This document shows, piece by piece, positions 1 through 8,044 of a DNA stretch of 54,408 bases. A program made the position numbers and the translations under genes. Position 1 is the first letter of the stretch. Each line of letters opens with the position of its first letter. The DNA is from JABDGV01 sp964577935 (GTDB taxonomy: Bacteria; Chlamydiota; Chlamydiia; Chlamydiales; FEN-1388). The DNA is taken from the NCBI GenBank assembly GCA_964577935.1, contig CAZOAJ010000013.1, positions 1-54,408 on the forward strand, read 5' to 3'. The notes under the pieces are model-generated. The model was given only the letters and a program-made list of their open reading frames with translations. It made no database searches and was not told where the DNA came from.

Positions 1-117
1 GTAGATTGTTACCTAACGAGCCCCTTCGCTTATTAGGAATTTACGCAACACAGCCATAAATTTGATTAATTATTTTTTTAATTTTTAAAACTCATTTAAA
101 AAAATGAGAGTGCTGGT

Positions 118-1836
118 ATGTCAGTTAACTTAAACCTGTCCGCTCCAGAAATCACTCCCATACAAATTAACGCAAATAACTCTCCAATACTTTGTCCTCG
201 AGTAGAATCTCTTGAAGGCCTTTCTTGGTTGATCACATGTCTTACTCCTCCAGAAAACAATCGCTACCACTCGATTTTTTATACGAATGAGAATGGGTTT
301 TCCATAAAGTGCTTAAGCAAAGATGAAGCCGATACCGATTCGTGCCTAAAACAAGCTCTTGCTCGGCAAAAGATAAGACAGCTCTTCTCAAAAGCTGTGA
401 CAAATGATCAAGAACACAAAAAGGTCGTTTCCAATTTCATTGAGATTGAAAGAATTAAGAGAGGCGATACCCAAACTTTGATTGATAGGTATCTAGATTC
501 TGTAGAGTCTTGGATCAAAAAAGATACATTGAATGAAGAACAACGACTTGTCTTAAAAGCTCTTTTTTCAGAACTTAATGAGTGTTTTTCTTCACAAACT
601 CATCTTGAGAAGTCTCAGAAGATAAGTTATTCGAAGGATATTTCATCAAAAATTGACAAAGCGACCACACTTCGAAACAGAGCTTTAGAGAAATTTAAAA
701 ACCTTAAGCTAGCTGAAATCGCACAAAACCTCAATCTTACTCAATCAGCTGTCGGGGCTTTCCGGAATATCATGCCAAATATATCAGCTTTAGCGGGTAA
801 AGATCACTCTCTGCGAATGTTGAATGCTTTAGCTCATGATTCAAATTCCTTTGATTTGTTTGAGCTTACTAATGAACCTTATTTCGAAAATCTTATTCAA
901 AAATTACAACAATTCAAAGAGTTTACAGAAACGCCAGCTCATCTTTTTGAAGCATTTGTAAAGTGTCGTTACATCAACATGGGGTCTTTAGAATCAGTTC
1001 CAATTTTCAAAAGCTCTCCAGAAAAACTCAAAGAGCTTTTGAATAAGATGCACCTCAAAACCATCAAAGCAAACAAAGCCTCTCAAGAGTTTTTGGATCT
1101 TCATCTTAAAGAATTACTAGAGAATCATCATGAGCAAATTTCTTTGCTCGATTTAAGCAAGAGCAAGGTACATGATCAGCACCTCACTTCGACAAAAAAT
1201 TTTTCGAAACTTAATACAATTAATTTACAAGGAATGCTAATTACTGGAACTTGTTTAAAAGAAAACATTTTCAAATCGATCACAAAACTAGACTTGTCCA
1301 ATAATGAAAATCTTCTAGAAGACAATATAAAAAATCTTTCATCAAACAACCTCAAAGAGATCGATTTGTCTTCGACCAAGATTTCAGGCTCTTGCTTAAA
1401 AGCGCAGTGCTTTAAGAATCTCGAACAGCTTGGTTTACGCGAATGCTATAACATCACTGACGAAAACCTAGAACATCTCTCATCAAGCAATCTCAGAAAA
1501 ATCAATTTGTCTTCGACCAAGATTTCAGGTTCTTGCTTAAAAGCGCAGTGCTTTAAGAATCTCGAAATTCTTTATTTAATTCTTTGTCGATTCCTCACCG
1601 ATGAGAACCTAAAGCATCTTTCATCAAATAAACTCAAAGAGATCCAATTAACATTTACCAATATCAACGGGTCTTGTTTAAATACAGAATGCTTTAACAA
1701 TCTCAAAAAGCTTGATTTAAGTTTTTGTTCATCTCTTAATGATGATAACATAAAGAATTTCTCATCAAATAAAGTCAAACAGCTCCTAGTAACATTTAGC
1801 AATCAGCGGAGCTTGCTTAAAAGACCACTGCTTTAA
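118..1836 (+). CDS. Leucine-rich repeat protein, probable host-directed effector
   Basis: 572 residues. No signal peptide is seen. Residues 1-340 are a charged, helix-rich region without a recognised domain. From about residue 340 the protein becomes a leucine-rich repeat region. From 375 to 562 it consists of four units of exactly 47 residues, each with the pattern ISGSCLKxxCFKNLxxLxL followed by a second short LRR strand (NLxxIxLSSTK). Such cytoplasmic-type LRR arrays are abundant in amoeba-associated chlamydiae and usually mediate protein-protein contacts; a secreted, host-binding role is inferred, not seen. The frame breaks inside a fifth repeat because of a 2-base deletion, so the annotated C-terminus (QRSLLKRPLL) is an out-of-frame tail. 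A short hairpin (7-bp stem, 91-108) sits just before the start. Start ATG at 118. Confidence 0.85.
   Translation: MSVNLNLSAPEITPIQINANNSPILCPRVESLEGLSWLITCLTPPENNRYHSIFYTNENGFSIKCLSKDEADTDSCLKQALARQKIRQLFSKAVTNDQEHKKVVSNFIEIERIKRGDTQTLIDRYLDSVESWIKKDTLNEEQRLVLKALFSELNECFSSQTHLEKSQKISYSKDISSKIDKATTLRNRALEKFKNLKLAEIAQNLNLTQSAVGAFRNIMPNISALAGKDHSLRMLNALAHDSNSFDLFELTNEPYFENLIQKLQQFKEFTETPAHLFEAFVKCRYINMGSLESVPIFKSSPEKLKELLNKMHLKTIKANKASQEFLDLHLKELLENHHEQISLLDLSKSKVHDQHLTSTKNFSKLNTINLQGMLITGTCLKENIFKSITKLDLSNNENLLEDNIKNLSSNNLKEIDLSSTKISGSCLKAQCFKNLEQLGLRECYNITDENLEHLSSSNLRKINLSSTKISGSCLKAQCFKNLEILYLILCRFLTDENLKHLSSNKLKEIQLTFTNINGSCLNTECFNNLKKLDLSFCSSLNDDNIKNFSSNKVKQLLVTFSNQRSLLKRPLL
1240..1803 (+). 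repeat. Four tandem 141-nt (47-codon) LRR units
   Basis: Units start at 1240, 1381, 1522 and 1663, each exactly 141 nt. Bases 1364-1425 and 1505-1566 (62 nt each, offset 141) are identical except for one C/T difference, whereas the other units have diverged clearly. This points to recent duplication or gene conversion across the junctions of units 1/2 and 2/3. Confidence 0.9.
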
Positions 1837-1886
1837 GAATTTCGAAAAGCTTGTCATGTGAGTTTTTGTTCACCGATATTTAACTA
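1801..1886 (+). pseudogene. Frameshifted fifth LRR unit (gene remnant)
   Basis: Aligned with the preceding unit, this stretch lacks 2 nt near 1801-1805 (aatcagcgga where aatatcaacgg is expected) and carries 2 extra nt near 1854-1857 (cttgtcatg against cttgat). Between the indels the shifted frame still reads ISGACLKDHCFKNFEKL, the repeat consensus. After the second indel the original frame is restored (SFCSPIFN) and ends at 1884-1886. The stop at 1834-1836 therefore arises from the first indel. The end lies against the 3' end of waaA on the other strand. Confidence 0.75.
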
Positions 1887-3182
1887 AATAACTCCGGAGT
1901 CTTTGAGGCTATTTAAGGTTCTTTGAGTAGCCCCACGCATACTTTCCACGAATTCAAAAGCACGCTTTCCAGCTTGCGCGCGATACACAGAATCATTCTT
2001 TAAGTGAGTTAATACCTCTCTAAGCTCGCTTGAAGTGGCAACTTGAAGAACGGCATCCATGTCCATCGCAGATTCAAACAGAGCGCTTTGTGAAAACATA
2101 TAGGGGCCAACGATTGTTGGGATCCCATATTGAGCAGGCTCAACTATGTTATGACCACCTACTTTTTCAACGAAACTCCCTGCGACTATGGCAACATCGG
2201 CAATCTGATAGCAGGTAATAAGCATTCCCATGGTATCTACCAATAGCACACGATGATGTTTTAACGAAGATGCATCCGAAATCTGTGAAAGACGAATTGT
2301 AGGAATACCTTTTTGAGCTAGGAGTGAATAGACAGATGAAAAACGCTCAGGATGCCTTGGTACAAGAATAAGCTTGGAATCTTCGGGAAGCGAATTAACA
2401 ATAAGCTCTTCTTCAGGGCTATGAGTCGATCCCGCCACTACCACAAAATCGGATGAAGAGATACCTAAACGCGATCGTAATTGATCTAACTCCCCTAAAG
2501 TGAGCCTTCGAGGTTCGATATCCGCCTTAATATTGCCTGTTGAGATGATCTTATGAGAAGGCACGCCCATTTTTTCAAAACGAGCAGCAAAGAGTGGGCT
2601 TTGAACACAAAATAAATTGATAAGCCCAAAGAGTTTTTTAGAAAATTTTTTAAAGATAGAAAACCGATCACAGGATTTTTCGGAAATTTTTCCATTTATA
2701 ACGCAGACAGGAACGTTGCGTTTTTTAGCTTCCCATAAAGCTCCATACCAAAAATCACCTTCAGTAAGAATAAGAAGATCTGGTTTAATTTTTTTAAAAA
2801 CTCTCTTTACAGAAAAACGAAAGTCAAAAGGCCAATAGAACACACCCAGAGCCTCTGGAAAAAGAGTTTTAGCTCGCTCCTGACCCGTTTCAGTAGTTGT
2901 TGAAATGACAAATGAAAAAGAAGCCTTATCATTTCGAAGCTCCTTTTTCATGAGATCGATCAAAGTTTTTGCAGCCAACACCTCGCCCATAGAAACCGCA
3001 TGAAACCAATAAAGAGGCGAAGTTCGAGATTTCACGTCTGGAAGGCCAAATCCAAACCTTTTATACAAACTTTTTCGATATTTCCCTTTAAAGATGATGA
3101 GAAATAGGAGCTTTGGAAGAAATAAGATAAACGCTATCGCGTGAAAAATTTGGTAGAGGATAAGAAACAACGTACACCTCAT
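1884..3182 (-). CDS. waaA: 3-deoxy-D-manno-octulosonic acid (Kdo) transferase
   Basis: 432 residues, the usual size for WaaA/KdtA. It transfers Kdo from CMP-Kdo to lipid A at the inner face of the cytoplasmic membrane; chlamydial enzymes of this family are multifunctional. An N-terminal hydrophobic anchor (residues about 4-31) is followed by the family motif HAVSMGEVLAA with the likely catalytic Glu67, and a C-terminal GT-B half with GGSF, GGHNIVEPAQYG and VGP. It lies 107 nt downstream of nagA on the same strand and may be cotranscribed with it. ATG start at 3182. Its final bases abut the remnant of the LRR gene on the other strand. Confidence 0.95.
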   Translation of the reverse strand: MRCTLFLILYQIFHAIAFILFLPKLLFLIIFKGKYRKSLYKRFGFGLPDVKSRTSPLYWFHAVSMGEVLAAKTLIDLMKKELRNDKASFSFVISTTTETGQERAKTLFPEALGVFYWPFDFRFSVKRVFKKIKPDLLILTEGDFWYGALWEAKKRNVPVCVINGKISEKSCDRFSIFKKFSKKLFGLINLFCVQSPLFAARFEKMGVPSHKIISTGNIKADIEPRRLTLGELDQLRSRLGISSSDFVVVAGSTHSPEEELIVNSLPEDSKLILVPRHPERFSSVYSLLAQKGIPTIRLSQISDASSLKHHRVLLVDTMGMLITCYQIADVAIVAGSFVEKVGGHNIVEPAQYGIPTIVGPYMFSQSALFESAMDMDAVLQVATSSELREVLTHLKNDSVYRAQAGKRAFEFVESMRGATQRTLNSLKDSGVI

Positions 3183-3289
3183 TTTTAGTGCTCCTCAGGC
3201 CTGTAGACGATCTATTATTAAACTAAACAACGACAAGAAGAGAAACCAATCTGCAACATGCTATGAAATTTATCTGAAGAAAACAAGAT

Positions 3290-4375
3290 TTAATAGCAGC
3301 ATGAATTTAAACTTTTCACTCCCTTAAGGTAACACGCTTGAATCCCTGTAAGGCTTTGATCGATGATAACAATATCAGCGTCAGATCCTTCAATAAATCG
3401 ACCTATATGATTCTCTAAACCAAGGATTTCGGCAGGTTTTTTTGATGCACATTCCCAAGCATAAGCAAGAGAACATCCAGTTGAGTTCATAAGATTCAGA
3501 ACACACTGAAAAAGTGACGATTTCCCTCCATGCAGGAATGATGAATTGTATTCCGATTTTCCTAAAGTTTCAGAAACACGATCACTCACCAAAACAAGTC
3601 CCTCGGGATGTGATTTGTAAGCTAGCCTAACGGTATCTGAATGAAGATGCATTCCATCCACAATCAAACTATAAGGACATATACTTCTTCCGAGAACCTC
3701 GCCTATTATTCCAGGAGATCTATGATGAAATACCTCATGCGCGTTGAAAAGGTGTGTAACCATCGCTTTGGCATTATTGCTAAAGAACTCGCTGTAGGCA
3801 CAATGACCATAAGCTATTGAAATTTTGAACTTTTCAGCAAGAGCACATATCTTTTGAGCCTCAGCCATTTCAGGCGCTATAGTCACAAGTCGAATATTTC
3901 CATGCTCAAATAATTTTTCCCAAAAAGAAGAAAATCGTGCCACCGAGATAGCCTCGCGTTTATGCGCTCCTGAATACTTTGGATTGAGAAAAGGGCCTTC
4001 AAGGTGGACGCCTAATATATGAGCACCTGGGCTATCTGAAGGGGGAGAATCAAGTAGGTATTGATATTCATTTTCACACATTGAAACACATGTTGGAAGA
4101 AAAGAAGTCGTTCCTTCTTGAACAAGAATAGAAGCAACTTTCTCTACATCATCCCATGATCTTGCACAGTCAAATGATGAAACACCATTCACCTGCAAAT
4201 CAATGAGCCCTGGAAGAACATATGATCCCCTGCAGTCAATTTCAGTATAACTCAACGCCGAGCATTTATTAAGCCCATCTTGAGGACCCTGAGCGATCTT
4301 CCCATCTTCAACCCAAAGGTCAGATTTGAAGCCCCAAGGACCCAATACTTTTCCATTATGAAAATGTAGAAGCAC
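3290..4375 (-). CDS. nagA: N-acetylglucosamine-6-phosphate deacetylase
   Basis: 361 residues. It hydrolyses GlcNAc-6-phosphate to glucosamine-6-phosphate and acetate in amino-sugar recycling or catabolism. Amidohydrolase-fold motifs are in order: VLPGLIDLQVNG (53-64), HLEGPF with metal-binding Glu126, YGHCAYS with His191, THLFNAH with His208, DGMHLHSD (240-247) and LVSDR with the catalytic Asp265. The loop after the Asp (RVSETLG) departs from the commonest TDA form but keeps the Asp. It is divergently oriented from the mqn cluster across a 120-nt gap that should carry both promoters. waaA follows. ATG start at 4375. Confidence 0.93.
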   Translation of the reverse strand: MLLHFHNGKVLGPWGFKSDLWVEDGKIAQGPQDGLNKCSALSYTEIDCRGSYVLPGLIDLQVNGVSSFDCARSWDDVEKVASILVQEGTTSFLPTCVSMCENEYQYLLDSPPSDSPGAHILGVHLEGPFLNPKYSGAHKREAISVARFSSFWEKLFEHGNIRLVTIAPEMAEAQKICALAEKFKISIAYGHCAYSEFFSNNAKAMVTHLFNAHEVFHHRSPGIIGEVLGRSICPYSLIVDGMHLHSDTVRLAYKSHPEGLVLVSDRVSETLGKSEYNSSFLHGGKSSLFQCVLNLMNSTGCSLAYAWECASKKPAEILGLENHIGRFIEGSDADIVIIDQSLTGIQACYLKGVKSLNSCCY

Positions 4376-4495
4376 ACTCCCCCTGCTTTACCCCGTGATG
4401 ATTACGAATATATAGACAAATGCTTTTACTCAGGAAAAGAATTGTCGACTTCAAATATCTATGGTACGTTCGATACAATCTGAAGGTTACTTAAG

Positions 4496-4732
4496 GTGTT
4501 AAAAACGATTGTTTTCTCATGTATTCTTGTTACTGTTGCCCTGCTTGCTGTTCTATTAGCGTGGTTCGTTTCAGGAAAGAAAAAAGTTTTGGAAAAGAGA
4601 TGCGGTAAAAAACCGGACGAAGAAAGCATTCCATCTCCTAATTCAGGTGGCGACAGTTGCCATCCAGGCGGATGTGAAATGTGTTCAAATAGAAATAAAA
4701 AAGCATCTTCTACTCACGAGGATTTGGAATGA
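4496..4732 (+). CDS. Small Cys-rich single-span membrane protein
   Basis: 78 residues from a GTG start, with AAGG about nine bases upstream. One hydrophobic segment (about 5-26) is followed by a basic stretch and a hydrophilic tail containing Cys36 and a C-x4-C-x2-C cluster (Cys55, Cys60, Cys63) with an adjacent His56, which could bind a metal or an Fe-S cluster. The stop overlaps the mqnE start by four bases (ATGA), so the two are translationally coupled and first in the menaquinone operon. I do not recognise a family. A redox or metal role linked to the radical SAM enzyme downstream is only a contextual guess. Confidence 0.75.
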   Translation: MLKTIVFSCILVTVALLAVLLAWFVSGKKKVLEKRCGKKPDEESIPSPNSGGDSCHPGGCEMCSNRNKKASSTHEDLE

Positions 4733-5895
4733 CACATATCATGACTCATATCCAAAATGAACCTTGGACAAACAAGCCTGATATCTACGCAGAAATTCTC
4801 GAAAGAACGCCTAGTGATCTCGTAAACATTCGTAACAAAATTGAAAATAATCAGCGATTAAGTAGAGAAGATGGGCTTCTATTGATGAAATCTCCCCACC
4901 TTGAGTGGATAACAAGTCTTGCAAACCTAAGACGTAAAGATCTTGTTGGCGATATAGTCTATTTTTCAAACACCTTTTACGTTCACCCGACAAATCTTTG
5001 CGAGCTCTCCTGTCCGATGTGTTCATTTTATGCAAAGCCGGGGTGGAAAACAGCTTGGTTTGATGCTCCGAACATGGTCGAAGAAAAGATCAAGGCAAAT
5101 CTTGACAAGACTATAACAGAAATACATATCGTTGGCGGCCTATGGAGGGATTGTAATCTAGACTATTACAAAGAGCTCTTTACTCGAATTAAGTCGATTG
5201 ACAACACCCTTCACATAAAAGCATTAACGCCTGTTGAATACCATTTTCTAGCTGAATTACATTCAATCCCTATTGAAGAAGTGTTTCGACAAATGATGTC
5301 TTGGGGTCTTGGCTCCCTTCCAGGCGGTGGAGCAGAAATACTTGTAGAAGAAATTCGGAAAAAGATAGCACCTGGAAAAATCACCTCTCAACAATACTTA
5401 GATGTTCATCAGCAAGCACATGAAATAGGTCTAAGATCAAATATCACCATGCTTTTTGGTCATATTGAAGACGAAGCAGATATTGTAGAGCATCTCCTCC
5501 AAGTGCGATCATTACAAGACAAAACGGGAGGATTTCAAACATTTGTTCCTCTCAAATACCATGTCGAAAACAATGCCCTGGGAAAGCGCAAGGAGCGGCT
5601 TAAGCCAAAAGAAATAAAGAGAATTTACTCCGTTTCCAGGCTCATGCTTGACAATATTCGAAATTTAAAGGTCCTTTGGAACTATTTAGGATTTGAAGAA
5701 GCTCAAGAAATACTCAATTGCGGCGGAAATGATCTTGGATCTACATCTCTAGAAGAAAAAATCATCACTATGGCGGGAGGAATCCAAGTGAAGATGACTC
5801 AGGAGGTTCTTTCGAATATGATTACAGCTATCGGAAGGCTCCCCAAAAAAGTACACTCTGGATACACATATGGCGATGATGACAAAAAAGCTTAA
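4729..5895 (+). CDS. mqnE: Aminodeoxyfutalosine synthase (radical SAM)
   Basis: 388 residues. In the futalosine route to menaquinone it joins the MqnA product to S-adenosylmethionine to give aminodeoxyfutalosine. The radical SAM cluster motif C-x3-C-x2-C is at Cys91, Cys95 and Cys98, preceded by HPTNL. HIVGG, LPGGGAEIL, a long TMLFGHIED segment and GGFQTFVPL match MqnE/CofH-type enzymes. MqnC is the related alternative, but HIVGG and PGGGAEI favour MqnE. GAGG lies about seven bases before ATG 4729; a second ATG at 4741 is possible. It overlaps the upstream small gene by 4 nt and mqnA by 26 nt, indicating one operon. Confidence 0.92.
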   Translation: MTHIMTHIQNEPWTNKPDIYAEILERTPSDLVNIRNKIENNQRLSREDGLLLMKSPHLEWITSLANLRRKDLVGDIVYFSNTFYVHPTNLCELSCPMCSFYAKPGWKTAWFDAPNMVEEKIKANLDKTITEIHIVGGLWRDCNLDYYKELFTRIKSIDNTLHIKALTPVEYHFLAELHSIPIEEVFRQMMSWGLGSLPGGGAEILVEEIRKKIAPGKITSQQYLDVHQQAHEIGLRSNITMLFGHIEDEADIVEHLLQVRSLQDKTGGFQTFVPLKYHVENNALGKRKERLKPKEIKRIYSVSRLMLDNIRNLKVLWNYLGFEEAQEILNCGGNDLGSTSLEEKIITMAGGIQVKMTQEVLSNMITAIGRLPKKVHSGYTYGDDDKKA

Positions 5896-6682
5896 AATAG
5901 GAGCACTCTCCTTTGTAAACTCGCTTCCCTACTTTTCTGATCTAGAAAGAATCTTGAAAGAGGCCTTTGGAAGTGATGGTTCCAGCGATATGCCATTCGA
6001 AATAACTTTCGGAACACCGAGAGAAATAAACACTCTCCTAGAACAAGGATCTATTGATGTGGGACTCGTCAGTAGTGCAAGCTATCTAGATAACCGGCCT
6101 GAATACATCCTTTTGTCCCCTTTTGGTATAGCTTGTCAAGATGAAGTACTCTCAGTACGCCTCTATTACAAAGGAAAATTAGAAGATCTACATCAGCAAG
6201 AACTGTTTGTGCCTTGGTATAGTGCTACGTCTACAGCACTGCTGCATATTCTATGCAAAAACTTATGGCAGATTCAACCACACTTTGTCGAGTCATCAAC
6301 AAACCCCAAAATTTTGTCTGATAGCGCTAAAGCATTTTTATCCATTGGAGACGACTGTCTCAAAATGGAGTTCATTCCTGATTTTTCCTATATTGATCTT
6401 GGGCGTTCATGGAGGGAGTGGACTGAAACACCTTTTATTTTTGCTCTTATAGCAACCAGAGTCGACGCATTAAAAGAAAAGCGACCTCTCCTCAAAATTT
6501 TCTTCAAATGTTTAGAAAAACATCTCTCCGAGTTTGAAAAAAATCAAGATGCGGTGATCACACGCGCTTCTGATAAAATGAATTGCTCACAGCATTTAAT
6601 TCGACACTATTATCGCCTTATCGATTACCGATTGAATGAAGAGCATTTCGCAGGCCTAGAACGATACTCTCAACTACGTTAA
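5870..6682 (+). CDS. mqnA: Chorismate dehydratase
   Basis: 270 residues. It converts chorismate to 3-[(1-carboxyvinyl)oxy]benzoate, the first step of the futalosine pathway. The family N-terminus KLKIGALSFVNSLPY is clear. GTPREINTLLEQGSIDVGLVSSASYL and the later SIGDDCLKM region fit the periplasmic-binding-like MqnA fold. Three in-frame ATGs (5870, 5876, 5879) fall within the last 26 nt of mqnE, and none has an obvious ribosome binding site; the first is used here. Five bases separate the stop from the methyltransferase. mqnB, mqnC and mqnD equivalents are not in this window. Confidence 0.92.
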   Translation: MAMMTKKLKIGALSFVNSLPYFSDLERILKEAFGSDGSSDMPFEITFGTPREINTLLEQGSIDVGLVSSASYLDNRPEYILLSPFGIACQDEVLSVRLYYKGKLEDLHQQELFVPWYSATSTALLHILCKNLWQIQPHFVESSTNPKILSDSAKAFLSIGDDCLKMEFIPDFSYIDLGRSWREWTETPFIFALIATRVDALKEKRPLLKIFFKCLEKHLSEFEKNQDAVITRASDKMNCSQHLIRHYYRLIDYRLNEEHFAGLERYSQLR

Positions 6683-6687
6683 TACGC

Positions 6688-7419
6688 ATGAAACATGATC
6701 AAAAAATAGAAACTCTGTTCGACACAATTGCAGCTCAATACGATAAAACAAATGATATAATGTCTTTTGGGCTTCACAGGATTTGGAACCAGAGATTCGT
6801 ATCGACTCTCAAACAAATACAGAGCCAGGAAATCAGCCCTATAGAGAACCTTAGAAATGATTTTAAGGTTCTGGATCTTTGCTGCGGCACAGGTGAATTA
6901 ACCATTCGTCATGCTACAAAAAACACCTCGTATACTCTTTTTGATCTTTCCAAAGAAATGCTCGAGATCGCAGAAATGAGAATCGCTCAGCATCCGATTC
7001 TCAAGAATCAAGCTCAGTATCTTCGAGGAAACGCAAAAGATCTTCCCTTCCCAGATAATTCATTCGACCTTGTCATGGTTTCTTATGGAATTCGCAATAT
7101 TGATGACATCGAGCAGGCCTTTCGTGAAGTCTATAGAGTACTAAAACCCCGTGGTATCTTCGGAATACTTGAACTGACAAGGCCTGAAAATAGATTCTTA
7201 CATATGATGCATAGAACATATTTAGATGGTTTCATTCCTTTCGTTGGAAAGTATATGACAAAGAACGCCGACGCGTATAGACACCTACAAGAAAGTATTA
7301 CAAATTTTATGAGCCTGAATGAAACGTGTATGAAACTCAAATCAGTAGGTTTTGACATTGTTCAAACATCATCGTATCATGGCGGCATTTCAACAGCTTT
7401 CATTGTAAAAAAGGCTTAA
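6688..7419 (+). CDS. ubiE: Demethylmenaquinone methyltransferase (UbiE/MenG family)
   Basis: 243 residues. A SAM-dependent C-methyltransferase that completes menaquinone synthesis. Class I motifs are VLDLCCGTGEL (SAM-binding loop), LFDLSKEML, and PFPDNSFDLVMVSYGIRNI, the typical UbiE post-III signature, then YRVLKPRG. In this genome it most likely acts on demethylmenaquinone, because it directly follows mqnE and mqnA (5-nt gap) in the same operon and no ubiquinone genes are seen; menG would be an equally suitable symbol. ATG start at 6688. Confidence 0.93.
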   Translation: MKHDQKIETLFDTIAAQYDKTNDIMSFGLHRIWNQRFVSTLKQIQSQEISPIENLRNDFKVLDLCCGTGELTIRHATKNTSYTLFDLSKEMLEIAEMRIAQHPILKNQAQYLRGNAKDLPFPDNSFDLVMVSYGIRNIDDIEQAFREVYRVLKPRGIFGILELTRPENRFLHMMHRTYLDGFIPFVGKYMTKNADAYRHLQESITNFMSLNETCMKLKSVGFDIVQTSSYHGGISTAFIVKKA

Positions 7420-7427
7420 AAGATCAG

Positions 7428-8039
7428 ATGAAATCTCCTCTCACTCAACAGGACATCATTCTCGCTTCCTCTTCACCAAGACGAAAAGAATTGCTTGAAA
7501 CAATCGGTGTTTTTCCTCGAATTGTTCCTTCTCATTTTGATGAAGAAAGCGTTCCATTCACAGGCTGTCCTGAGGAGTACGTAACAACCCTTGCACGAGG
7601 TAAAGCTGAGGTAATCGCACAATTACACCCAGACGCACTCGTTCTTTCAGCAGATACTTTCGTATATGCGTCCGGAAAAGTACTTAACAAACCAAAGGAC
7701 TATGCCGAGGCAAGAGAAATGCTATCGCTGCTTTCTGGAATTTCCCACTCTGTTTACACAGGGGTTGCTCTTTCAAAAAATGGAATTATTAAAACAGCTG
7801 TCGAGAGAACAATTGTCCGCTTCAATCCACTCACTTCAGAGCAAATTGAATATTTCATCAGATCACAAAATGTATTTGATAAAGCTGGAGGATATGCCAT
7901 CCAAGGACTTGGATCTCTCCTCGTAGAAAGAATAGACGGCTGTTATTATAACGTTGTAGGACTCCCTCTCAATCTGGTGCATAGACTCTTCACGGCTTTT
8001 GGGTATAGCTTGTGGGATCATCTTTCATCAAAAGAGTAG
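7428..8039 (+). CDS. maf: Maf-family nucleotide pyrophosphatase
   Basis: 203 residues. A house-cleaning nucleoside triphosphate pyrophosphatase acting on non-canonical or modified nucleotides; members are also linked to septum inhibition. Motifs: ILASSSPRRKELL at the N-terminus, VLSADTFV, LNKPKDYAEAREML, and DKAGGYAIQGLGSLLVERIDGCYYNVVGLPL. It starts 8 nt after the methyltransferase stop, so it is probably cotranscribed with the menaquinone genes, although the functions are unrelated. ATG start at 7428. Confidence 0.94.
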   Translation: MKSPLTQQDIILASSSPRRKELLETIGVFPRIVPSHFDEESVPFTGCPEEYVTTLARGKAEVIAQLHPDALVLSADTFVYASGKVLNKPKDYAEAREMLSLLSGISHSVYTGVALSKNGIIKTAVERTIVRFNPLTSEQIEYFIRSQNVFDKAGGYAIQGLGSLLVERIDGCYYNVVGLPLNLVHRLFTAFGYSLWDHLSSKE

Positions 8040-8044
8040 AAGTT

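Noticed and set aside
1..117. RNA gene at the left edge
   Set aside because: A short GC-containing stretch near 10-45 does not fold into a tRNA-like shape by eye, and the rest is AT-rich upstream sequence of the LRR gene.
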